Origin: Piscinibacter sp. | GTDB taxonomy: Bacteria; Pseudomonadota; Gammaproteobacteria; Burkholderiales; Burkholderiaceae_C | Assembly (NCBI GenBank): GCA_016706565.1 | Contig: JADJJI010000013.1 | Location: forward strand, 1 to 64,000 | Direction: 5' to 3' | DNA: 64,000 nt | Part shown: piece by piece, positions 53,009-63,900 of the stretch | Numbering within the stretch: position 1 is the stretch's first letter | Layout: each line of letters begins with the position of its first letter | The notes under the pieces: generated by a model | What the model saw: the letters and a program-made list of their open reading frames with translations, nothing else | Told to the model about the DNA's origin: nothing | Database searches by the model: none | Translations under genes and position numbers: made by a program

Positions 53009-54934
53009 ATGTCCTTGATCGGCCAGATCTGGCTCAAGCTGTTCCTGGTGCTGGTGATGGCATTCCTGGGCAGCGTGGCAGTGCACACCGATGCGATGCG
53101 CGAGACGCTGCAGACGCAGCTGCGCCTGAAGAACAGCGACAACGCCACGGCGCTGGCGCTGGTGCTTTCGCAGCAGAAGGGCGATGCGGCGCTGATGGAG
53201 CTGGCGATGTCGGCGCAATTCGACACCGGCTTCTACCGGCGCATCCGCTTCGTGGCGGCGGACGGCACGCAGCGTTTCCAGCGCGAGGCAGCGCCCGCCT
53301 CGCTGGACGCGCCCGGCTGGTTCGAGCGGCTGCTGCCGATCGAGGCCGTTCCCGGCGTGGCGCAGGTGTCCGACGGCTGGCGTGCGCTCGGCCGCATCGA
53401 GGTCCTCAGCCACGACACCTTCGCGCACGACGAGCTCTGGCATGCCGTGAAGCGCGCCGCCGCGGCCATGGCGATCGTCGGCCTGCTCGCGGCCTTGGCC
53501 GGTGCCTTGATCGTCAACCGCATCCGCCGGCCACTGGAGCTGACCGTCGAGCAGGCACGATCGCTGGAGCGCGGCGAATACGTCACCGTGGTCGAACCGT
53601 CGGCGCCCGAGCTTCGGCGCCTGGTGCGTGCGATGAACTCGATGGTGGCCCGATTGAAGCTGGTGTTCGAAGGCCAGGCGACGCAGGTCGAGACGCTGCG
53701 CCGGCAGGCCAACTGCGACCCGCTCACCGGGCTGGCCAGCCGGAACCACTTCATGGGTCAGCTTGCCACGGTGCTGATGCGCGAGGACGGCGCCGCCGAA
53801 GGCGGGCTGGTGCTGCTGCGCGTGCTCGACCTGGCCGAACTCAACCGCTCGCTCGGCCACGATGCCGCCGACAGGATGCTCGGCGCCATCTCGCAGGCGC
53901 TGCAGGCCTATACGGAGCGGGTGAAGGGGTGTTTCGTCGGCCGCCTCAACGGCTCGGACTTCGCGATGTGCCTGCCCGTGGGGGGCGTATCGGAGGAAAC
54001 CGCGCGGGCCCTCACCGAAGGCCTGCGCGCCGTGCTGCCGGCCTTCGGCAAGAGCGCGGCCGTGGCCGCCGGTGCCGTCGAACTCGCGCACGGTGTGCCG
54101 ATGGCGCAGCTGATGAGCGAAGCCGACATGGCACTGGCGCGCGCCGAGGCGCAGGGCGCCTTCGCCGTCGAGACTTCCGGCGAAGCCGGTGCGGCACTCG
54201 TCAAGCTCGGTGAGGGCGGCTGGCGGCGCCGGCTGCACGAAGCACTGGCCGACGGCCGCATCGCGCTGGTGGCGTTCCCGGTGCGCGATGCCGGCGGCCG
54301 GCTGATGCACCTCGAGTGCCCGCTGCGTGTGCAGCTGGACCTGGACGGGACATTCGAGCCGGCGGCACGATGGCTGCCGCTGGCCGTGCGTGCCCGGCTG
54401 ACCGCCGCGCTCGACGAGCGCGCGCTGGCCCTGGCGCTGAGCGCGATCGACGACGACGGCCAGCCGCGCGCCGTGAACCTGGCGATCGGCTCGCTCGCCG
54501 ACAGCGGATTCGCCTCAAGGCTGCGTGCGCAGCTCCTGCAGTCGCCGCGTGCGGCGCGCCAGGTGTGGCTGGAGGTGCCGGAGGCGGCCGCGGCCGATCA
54601 CTTCGAGTTGGTGCGCGAACTCGGCCGGCAACTGCGGCCCACCGGCGCGCGCCTGGGCCTCGAGCATGCCGGCGAGCGCCTGGGCCGCATCGAGCGCCTG
54701 TTCGAGCTTGGGCTGGACTACGTGAAGATCGACGCCGCCATCAGCCACGGCCTGAGCCGCGACGGCAACCGCGCCGGCTTCGTCACCGGGCTGGTGGCGA
54801 TGCTGCACAGCCTGTCGCTGCAAGTGGTGGCGGAGGGCGTGAACGACGCCGCCGACGCCGCCGCCCTGTGGCAGTGCGGCGTCGACGGACAGACCGGCCC
54901 CTGGGTCAGCGCGCAGGTCGACAGCGCGGGCTGA
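53009..54934 (+). CDS. lapD: LapD-type c-di-GMP receptor, degenerate GGDEF/EAL
   Basis: The 641-residue inner membrane protein has a first membrane segment (WLKLFLVLVMAFLGSVAV) and a periplasmic LapD/MoxY domain (about 27-150). A second membrane segment (AMAIVGLLAALAGALIVN) is followed by a HAMP domain, then GGDEF-like and EAL-like domains. Both enzymatic motifs are degenerate: the GGDEF site reads GRLNGSDFAM and the EAL site reads HLECPLRV. This points to a receptor rather than an enzyme. In the known system, c-di-GMP-bound LapD sequesters LapG and protects the adhesin. The ATG at 53009 follows GGGAGGA. It faces the adhesin gene tail to tail, 21 bases apart. Confidence 0.93.
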   Translation: MSLIGQIWLKLFLVLVMAFLGSVAVHTDAMRETLQTQLRLKNSDNATALALVLSQQKGDAALMELAMSAQFDTGFYRRIRFVAADGTQRFQREAAPASLDAPGWFERLLPIEAVPGVAQVSDGWRALGRIEVLSHDTFAHDELWHAVKRAAAAMAIVGLLAALAGALIVNRIRRPLELTVEQARSLERGEYVTVVEPSAPELRRLVRAMNSMVARLKLVFEGQATQVETLRRQANCDPLTGLASRNHFMGQLATVLMREDGAAEGGLVLLRVLDLAELNRSLGHDAADRMLGAISQALQAYTERVKGCFVGRLNGSDFAMCLPVGGVSEETARALTEGLRAVLPAFGKSAAVAAGAVELAHGVPMAQLMSEADMALARAEAQGAFAVETSGEAGAALVKLGEGGWRRRLHEALADGRIALVAFPVRDAGGRLMHLECPLRVQLDLDGTFEPAARWLPLAVRARLTAALDERALALALSAIDDDGQPRAVNLAIGSLADSGFASRLRAQLLQSPRAARQVWLEVPEAAAADHFELVRELGRQLRPTGARLGLEHAGERLGRIERLFELGLDYVKIDAAISHGLSRDGNRAGFVTGLVAMLHSLSLQVVAEGVNDAADAAALWQCGVDGQTGPWVSAQVDSAG

Positions 54935-54955
54935 AGTCTCGGCCCGCGCCGCACC

Positions 54956-57900
54956 TCAGGGTGCGCTGTCGACGATCAGCTTGCCGCGCGTCAGCAGTTC
55001 CTGAAGGATCTGCGAGTCGGTGGCCCCGGCGCCCAGGCCGAGCGCCGTGGGAAGGTTGACCCCCTGCAGCACGATGGCCTGGTCTTCCTGCCCCGGCGCG
55101 TAGACGCCACCCGCGAACTGTCCGGTCGAGCTGATGTGGATGGTCGTGGAGGTCACGCCGCCGGTGGTGCTGACCTCGAACTCCATGAAGTTGATCAGGT
55201 TGCCCGCGGTGTTGCCCGCGCCCATCACGTCGCCCGACAGCAGGTCGCGCAGGTCCAGCACGTCTCCGCCGGCGGAGACCGCGCCGACGTTGAAGTCGGT
55301 GATGGTGTCGGTGGCACGTGCGCCGGCAGTGCCGGCATCGGCCAACGACCAGGCGAACACGTCGGCGGTGGCATCTGCTGCGCCGGCGGTGGCGCCGCCG
55401 GTCAGCGTGTCGTTGCCCGCACCGCCGCGGATCATGTCGGAGCCGCTGCCGCCGAGGATGATGTCGTTGCCGATGCCGCCGAGCAGCATGTCGTTGCCTG
55501 AGCCGCCGTTGAGTGTGTCGGCGCCGCTGCCGCCGATGATGTAGTCGTCGCCGGCGTTGCCCGAGACGTTGTCATCGCCGCCCAGGCCGTCGATCAGGTT
55601 GTTGCCGCCGCTGCCGCTGAGCGTGTTGGCGTTGTTGTTCGCGCCACCGGTGGTCGAGGTCGTGTAGTCCGCGAACAGCGTGATCGTCGACGAGACCGAG
55701 TCCGCCGAGCCGGTGGCTGTTTCGGTCGACGCGACCGTCACGGTCAGTGCCGTGCCCGCGCTCGGGCTGGAGTAACCAGCCGGCAAGGTCATCGTCAGGT
55801 CGTCGAGGTCGGCGGCGCTGAAGGTCCAGACGCCGTTGCCGGTCGAGGTGCCGTGGTTGAAGGTGGCGCCCGTCGGCACGCCTGAAATGGCGATGGAGAG
55901 CGTCTCCGAACCGTCGGTGTCCACCAGCGTGGCGAGCACCGGCAGGTTGATGGTCGACTGGCCGCCGCTGCCCTGGGCCATTGTCACGATCGTCGTGTTG
56001 CCCGAGATCACCGGTGCATCGACCGTCGGCGTGACCACCACCACCAGCGGGCTCTGCGTGGTGGCCGTGGCGCCGGTGGATTCAGTGGCGGTGGCCGATA
56101 CGTTCAGCGAGATGTTGCCGGAGAAGTTGGCCGGCGGTGTGAGAGTCAGGTTGTTCAGCGCCCAGCCCGTCACGTTGACGCTGGTCGAGCCGGCGGCGGC
56201 GGTGAAGCTGTTCGTCCCGTCGCTCAGGATCGCGCCTGCCGGGATGCTGCCGATGCTCACGCTCAGCGTCTCCGAGCCGTCGGTGTCGACCAGGCTGGCG
56301 GTGATGCTGCCCAGGCGGATCGCCGTGTCTTCATTGCCGACCCTGTGGATGGCCGGGAAGTAGCCACCGTCGTTGTTCGGCACCAGCGGGCCGTTCACCG
56401 TGCTGCCGGCGAAGCCGCTTGCGTTGGCGTAGAGGCTGAAGTTGGCGGTGCTCAGATCGACGGCTGCGGCGCCGTTGACCGACATGTTGATGTCCAGGTC
56501 GCCCGGGCCGTCGCCGTTGTAGGCCGTGACCTCGATCGAGTAGTAGCCGGACACCGCCGGCGTGAACGCCGTGGCACTGAAGGATCCGTAGTTGTTGTAG
56601 CCCACGCCGTAGACCTGCGAGCCGCCGAGCTTGACCATCAGCGTGTCGTCGCGGCTGCCGCTGACGGTGTAGGTGTTGCCTGCCTGAAGGAAGATGTAGC
56701 CGCTGTACCGATAGGCGTCGTCCTGCCCGATGGTGGCCAGGGTCACGTTGGTGACCACCGAGCTCGAGGTCGGGGTGGCGTTCTCGACGGCATTCTCGAG
56801 GGTCGAGATGTTGCCGGCGTTCGACGTGTCGACCGAGGCGATGTTGTCGTAGAACGCGCGCGTCAGGCCCGTGCTCGGCGGGAGCACCGGGCTGGTGACG
56901 GTGCCGCTGGTCGACGTTGCAGTGTCGATCACCAGCGTCGGTGCGTCCGCCACTGCGGCGACGTTCACGTTGACGGTGGCCGTCGAGGAGGCGCCCTGGC
57001 TGTCCCTCACCGTGTAGGTGAAGGAAGCCGCACCGCTGTACTGGGGTGTCGGCGTGAAGACGATGTTGCCGCCCACCAGCGCCACCGTGCCACCCACGGC
57101 ATCCTGCACGCTGAAGACGCTGAGCACGTCGCCGCTGTCGACGTCAGTGTCGTTGCCCAGCAGCGTGGCCGGTGCGATCGTCAGCACCGTGTCCTCGGTC
57201 GTCGCCACGGTGTTGACGTTGGCCACCGGCGCATCGTTGGTGCCGTTGACCGTGATGACCAGGTTGGCCGTCGAGGTGGCACCCGTGTTGTCGGTCACCG
57301 TGTAGGGCACGGTGATCACTTGCGACTGGCCGACAGCCAGCGACTGGTAGGCCGAGTTGGCCGGGTTGAAGCTGTAGGTGCCGTTGCTGTTGAAGGTCAG
57401 ACCTGCCGGGGCCGCACCGTTGAGCGCGAAGCTCAGCGTGCTGCCGGTGTCGACGTCGGTGGCGATGACCGTGCCGTTCACGATCGCGGCGTCCTCAGCG
57501 ACGGTGAAGCTGGCCGCCTGTGCGACGGGGGCGTCGTTGCTGCCGTTGACCGTGACGACCACGGTGCGTGCCGTGCCGTCGGCACTGGTGACGACGAAGC
57601 TGTCGGTCACCGAACTGCCGGCCGGCAGTGCCTGCACGTTGGTGGCGGAGTTCGCCAGCGTGTAGGTCCACACGCCGCCGGTGGTGATCGAGAAACTGCC
57701 GTAGGTGCCGGCGACCGCCGTGCGAGCGGTGAAAGAGGACTGGCCTGCATCCGCGTCGGTGATCGTCAGCGTGCCGGTGGCGGTGAGCGTGGTGTCCTCG
57801 CGCACGGTGCCGGTCAGCGGGCCGCCGATGGTCGGCGCGTCGTTGACACCGGTGACCGTGATGACGAGGTTGGCCGTCGACGTGGCGCCGGCGTTGTCGG

Positions 57901-60900
57901 TCACCGTGTACGGCACGGTGATGGTCTGCGTCTGGCCAGCGGCCAGCGATTGGTAGGCCGCGTTGGCGGGGTTGAAGCTGTAAGTGCCGTTGCTGTTGAA
58001 GGTCAGGCCCGCCGGTGCCGCGCCGTTCAACGCGAAGGTGTGCGTGCCGCCGTTGTCGATGTCGGCGGCCGTGACCGTGCCGTTCACGATCGCGGCGTCC
58101 TCCGCCACGGTGAAGCTGGCCGCCTGTGCGACGGGGGCGTCGTTGCTGCCGTTGATGGTGACGACGAGCGTCGACGTGGTGCCGTCCGTCGAGCGGACGG
58201 TGAAGCTCTCGGTCAGCGTCTGGCCTACGCCGAGGGCCTGAATGGCCGGATTGCTGTTCAGTGCGGTGTAGGTCCAGGCGCCATTGGTGCCCAGCGTGAA
58301 GGTGCCGTAGGCGCCTGCTGTTGCAGCTTGGGCCTGGAACACAGCCTGGCCTGCGTCGGCATCCGTGACCGTCAATGTGCCACCGGTTGCGATGTTGCCG
58401 CCGACGACGGCAACGTCTTCCGTGACCGAGCCCGTGCCGGCCGAGATCACAGCGGCATCGTTCGTGCCGTTGATGGTGACGACGACGGAGGACGTGGTGC
58501 CGTCAGTGGAGGTGACCGTGAAGGTCTCGGTGAGGGTGTCGCCCGTGCCGAGCGCCTGGATGGCGGGGTTCGTGTTCGAGGCGGTGTAGGTCCACACGCC
58601 GTTGGTACCCAGCGTGAAGCTGCCGTAGGTACCGGCGGTGGTCTGCGCGGTGAAGCTGGCCTCGCCGCTGTCGGCATCGCTGATCGTCAGCGTGCCGCCG
58701 GTGGCGATGTTGCCGCCGACCACACCAACATCCTCAGTGACCGAGCCCGTGCCGGCCGAGATCACGGCGGCATCGTTCGTGCCATTGATGGTGACGACGA
58801 CCGACGAAGTGGTGCCATCCGCCGAAGTGACTGTGAAGGTCTCGGTGAGGGTGTCACCCGCGCCGAGCGCCTGGATGGCGGGGTTCGTGTTCGATGCGGT
58901 GTAGATCCACACGCCGTTGGCGGCGAGCGTGAAGCTGCCGTACGTACCGGCCGTGGTCTGCGCGGTGAAGCTGACCTCGCCGCTGTCAGCGTCGCTGATG
59001 GTCAACGTGCCGCCGGTGGCGATGTTGCCGCCGACCACGCCGACGTCCTCGGTGACCGAGCCGGTGCCGGCCGAGATGACGGCCGCATCGTTGGTGCCGT
59101 TGATGGTGACGACGACGGAGGAAGTGGTGCCGTCAGCGGAGGTGACGGTGAAGGTCTCGGTGAGCGTGTCGCCTGTGCCGAGTGACTGAATGGCCGGGTT
59201 GCCGTTGGCAGCGGTGTAGGTCCACACCCCATTCGTAGCGAGCGTGAAGCTGCCGTAGGTGCCGGCGGTGGTTTGGGCTGTGAAGCTGGCTTCACCGCTG
59301 TCAGCGTCGCTGATGGTCAACGTGCCGCCGGTGGCAATGTTGCCGCCGACCACGCCGACGTCTTCGGTGACCGAGCCGGTGCCGGCGGAGATCACTGCTG
59401 CATCGTTCGTGCCGTTGATGGTGACAACGACCGACGAAGTCGTGCCGTCGGCGGAGGTAACTGTGAACGTCTCGGTGAGCGTGTCGCCCGTGCCGAGGGT
59501 CTGGATCGCCGGGTTCGTGTTGAGAGCGGTGTAGGTCCACGCACCATTGGTGGCCAGCGTGAAACTGCCATAGGCGCCCGCGGTGGACTGGGCTGTGAAG
59601 CTGGCCTCGCCGCCGTCGGCATCGCCAATGGTCAACGTGCCGCCAGTGGCGATGTTGCCGCCGACCACACCGACGTCTTCGGTGACCGAGCCGGTGCCCG
59701 CCGAGATCACGGCTGCATCGTTCGTGCCATTGATGGTGACGACGACGGACGAGGTCGTGCCATCAGCGGAAGTGACTGTGAAGGTCTCGGTGAGCGTGTC
59801 GCCCGTGCCGAGTGCCTGGATGGCGGGGTTGGTGTTGGCGGCGGTGTAGGTCCACACGCCGTTGGCGGCGAGCACGAAGCTGCCGTAGGTGCCCGCCGTC
59901 GTCTGTGCAGTAAAGCTGGCCTCACCGCTGTCGGCATCGCTGATGGTCAACGTGCCACCGGTAGCGATGTTGCCGCCGACCACGCCGACATCTTCGGTGA
60001 CCGAGCCGGTGCCGGCGGAGATCACCGCTGCATCGTTCGTGCCATTGATGGTGACGACGACGGAGGAAGTGGTGCCATCGGCGGAGGTGACCGTGAAGGT
60101 CTCGGTGAGAGTGTCGCCCGTGCCGAGGGCCTGGATCGCCGGGTTCGTGTTCGACGCAGTGTAGGTCCAGGCCCCATTGGTACCCAGCGTGAAGCTGCCG
60201 TAGGTGCCCGCGGTCGTCTGTGCAGTAAAGCTGGCTTCACCGCTGTCGGTATCGCTGATGGTCAACGTGCCGCCGGTGGCGATGTTGCCGCCGACCACGC
60301 CGGCGTCTTCGGTGACCGAGCCGGTGCCCGCCGAGATCACCGCTGCATCGTTGGTGCCGTTGATGGTGACGACGACCGACGAAGTGGTGCCGTCAGCGGA
60401 GGTGACGGTAAAGGTCTCGGTGAGAGTGTCGCCCGCGCCGAGCGCCTGGATGGCGGGGTTCGTGTTCGAGGCGGTGTAGGTCCACACGCCGTTGGCGGCG
60501 AGCGTGAAGCTGCCATAGGTGCCAGCGGTGGTCTGCGCGGTGAAGCTGGCCTCGCCGCTGTCAGCGTCGCTGATGGTCAGCGTCCCACCCGTGGCGATGT
60601 TGCCGCCGACCACGCCGACGTCTTCGGTGACCGAACCGGTGCCCGCCGAGATCACGGCCGCATCGTTCGTGCCATTGATGGTGACGACGACGGAGGAAGT
60701 GGTGCCGTCAGTGGAGGTGACCGTGAAGGTCTCGGTGAGGGTGTCGCCCGCGCCGAGCGCCTGGATGGCGGGATTGGTGTTCGATGCGGTGTAGGTCCAC
60801 ACGCCGTTGGCCGCCAGCGTGAAGCTGCCATAGGTGCCGGCGGTGGCCTGGGCTGTAAAGCTGGCTTCACCGCTGTCGGCATCGCTGATGGTCAGCGTGC

Positions 60901-63900
60901 CCCCGGTGGCGATGCTGCCGCCGACCACGCCGACGTCTTCAGTGACCGAGCCGGTGCCGGCGGAGATCACCGCTGCATCGTTCGTGCCATTGATGGTGAC
61001 GACGACGGAGGAAGTGGTGCCGTCAGCGGAGGTGACGGTGAAGGTCTCGGTGAGTGTGTCGCCCGCGCCGAGCACCTGGATAGCGGGATTGGTGTTCGAG
61101 GCGGTATAGCTCCACAAGCCGTTGGTACCCAGCGCGAAGCTGCCGTAGGTGCCAACGGTGGTCTGCGCTGTAAAGCTGGCCTCGCCGCTGTCGGCGTCGC
61201 TGATGGTCAACGTGCCGCCGGTGGCGATGTTGCCGCCGACCACGCCGACGTCTTCGGTGACCGAGCCGGTGCCGGCCGAGATGACCGCTGCATCGTTGGT
61301 GCCGTTGATCGTGACGACGACGGACGAAGTGGTGCCATCCGCCGAAGTGACTGTGAAGGTCTCGGTGAGAGTGTCGCCCGTGCCGAGGGCCTGGATGGCG
61401 GGGTTCGTGTTGGAGGCCGAGTAGGTCCACACCCCATTCGTGGCGAGCGTGAAGCTGCCGTAGGTGCCGGCGGTGGTTTGGGCTGTGAAGTTAGCCTCGC
61501 CGCTGTCGGCATCGCTGATGGTCAACGTGCCACCGGTGGCGATGTTGCCGCCGACCACGCCGACGTCTTCGGTGACCGAGCCGGTGCCCGCCGAGGTGAC
61601 GGCCGCATCGTTCGTGCCATTGATGGTGACGACGACGGAGGAGGGCGTGCCGTCGGCCGAAGTGACCGTGAAGGTCTCGGTGAGCGTGTCGCCGGTGCCG
61701 AGTGCCTGGATGGCGGGGTTCGTGTTCGAGGCGGTGTAGGTCCACACCCCATTCGTGGCGAGCGTGAAGCTGCCGTAGGTGCCGGTGGTGGTTTGGGCTG
61801 TGAAGTTAGCCTCGCCGCTGTCAGCATCGCTGATGGTCAGCGTGCCGCCGGTGGTGATGTTGCCGCCGACCACGCCGACATCTTCGGTGACCGAGCCCGT
61901 GCCGGCCGAGATGACGGCCGCATCGTTGGTGCCGTTGATGGTGACGACGACAGAGGAAGTGGTGCCGTCAGCGGCGGTGACGGTGAAGGTCTCGGTGAGG
62001 GTGTCGCCCGTGCCGAGCGCCTGGATGGCGGGGTTCGTGTTCGAGGCGGTGTAGGTCCACACGCCGTTGGTACCCAGCGTGAAGCTGCCGTAGGTACCGG
62101 CGGTGGTCTGCGCGGTGAAGCTGGCCTCGCCGCTGTCGGCATCGCTGATCGTCAGCGTGCCGCCGGTGGCGATGTTGCCGCCGACCACGCCGACGTCCTC
62201 GGTGACCGAGCCGGTGCCCGCCGAGATCACCGCAGCATCATTGGTACCGTTGATGGTGACGACGACGGAGGAAGTGGTGCCGTCAGTGGAGGTGACGGTG
62301 AAGGTCTCGGTGAGGGTGTCGCCGGTGCCGAGCGCCTGGATGTCGGGGTTCGTGTTCGATGCGGTGTAGGTCCACACGCCGTTGGCCGCCAGCGTGAAGC
62401 TGCCATAGGTGCCGGCGGTGATCTGGGCTGTGAAGCTGGCTTCACCGCTGTCGGCATCGCTGATCGTCAGCGTGCCACCGGTGGCGATGTTGCCGCCGAC
62501 CACACCGATGTCTTCGGTAACCGAGCCCGTGCCGGCCGAGATGACGGCTGCATCGTTCGTGCCGTTGATGGTGACGACGACGGAGGAAGTGGTGCCATCA
62601 GCGGAGGTGACCGTGAAGGTCTCGGTGAGAGTGTCGCCCGCGCCGAGCGCCTGGATCGCCGGGTTCGTGTTGGAGGCCGAGTAGGTCCACACGCCGTTGG
62701 TACCCAGCGTGAAGCTGCCGTAGGTGCCGGCGGTAGTCTGCGCGGTGAAACTGGCTTCACCGCTGTCGGCATCGCTGATCGTCAGCGTGCCACCGGTGGC
62801 GATGTTGCCACCGACCACACCGACATCCTCGGTGACCGAGCCGGTGCCGGCGGAGATGACGGCCGCATCGTTGGTGCCATTGATGGTGACGACGACCGAC
62901 GAAGTCGTGCCGTCAGCGGAGGTGACGGTGAAGGTCTCGGTGAGAGTGTCGCCCGCGCCGAGCGCCTGGATCGCCGGGTTCGTGTTGGAGGCCGAGTAGG
63001 TCCACACGCCGTTGGTACCCAGCGTGAAGCTGCCGTAGGTGCCGGCGGTAGTCTGCGCGGTGAAGCTGGCCTCGCCGCTGTCGGCATCGCTGATGGTCAA
63101 CGTGCCGCCGGTGGCAATGTTGCCGCCGACCACGCCGACGTCTTCGGTGACCGAGCCGGTGCCGGCGGAGATCACCGCTGCATCGTTGGTGCCGTTGATC
63201 GTGACGACGACGGACGAAGTGGTGCCATCAGCGGAAGTGACTGTGAAGGTCTCGGTGAGCGTGTCGCCCGTGCCGAGGGCCTGGATCGCCGGGTTCGTAT
63301 TGAGAGCGGTGTAGGCCCACGCACCGTTGGCCGCCAGCGCGAAGCTGCCGTACGCCCCGTTGACGGCTTGTGCCTGGAAGTTGGCCTCGCCGGCGTCCGG
63401 GTCCGTGATGGTGAGCGTCCCGCCCGTCGAGAGGTTGCCGCCGGCCACGCCGACGTCTTCGGTGACCGAGCCCGTGCCGGCGGAAATCACCGCTGCATCG
63501 TTGGTGCCGTTGATCGTGACGACGACCGACGAAGTGGTGCCATCCGCCGAAGTGACCGTTAAGGTCTCGGTGAGCGTGTCGCCCGTGCCGAGTGACTGAA
63601 TGGCCGGGTTGCCGTTGGCAGCGGTGTAGGTCCACACCCCATTCGTAGCGAGCGTGAAGCTGCCGTAGGTGCCCGCGGTCGTCTGTGCAGTAAAGCTGGC
63701 TTCACCGCTGTCGGCATCGCTGATGGTCAGCGTGCCGCCGGTGGAGATGTTGCCGCCCACCACACCGACGTCTTCGGTGACCGAGCCCGTGCCGGCCGAG
63801 ATGACGGCTGCATCGTTTGTGCCGTTGATGGTGACGACGACGGAGGAAGTGGTGCCGTCAGCGGAGGTGACCGTGAAGGTCTCGGTGAGCGTGTCGCCTG

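Noticed and set aside
56345-63562. Very long plus-strand open frames (946 and 1,429 codons) opposite the adhesin repeats
   Set aside because: They are antisense shadows of the 315-bp repeat array: a stop-free pattern in one unit is copied into all. Composition (DGDDDG, VGPHAVG strings) is low-complexity and has no ribosome site.
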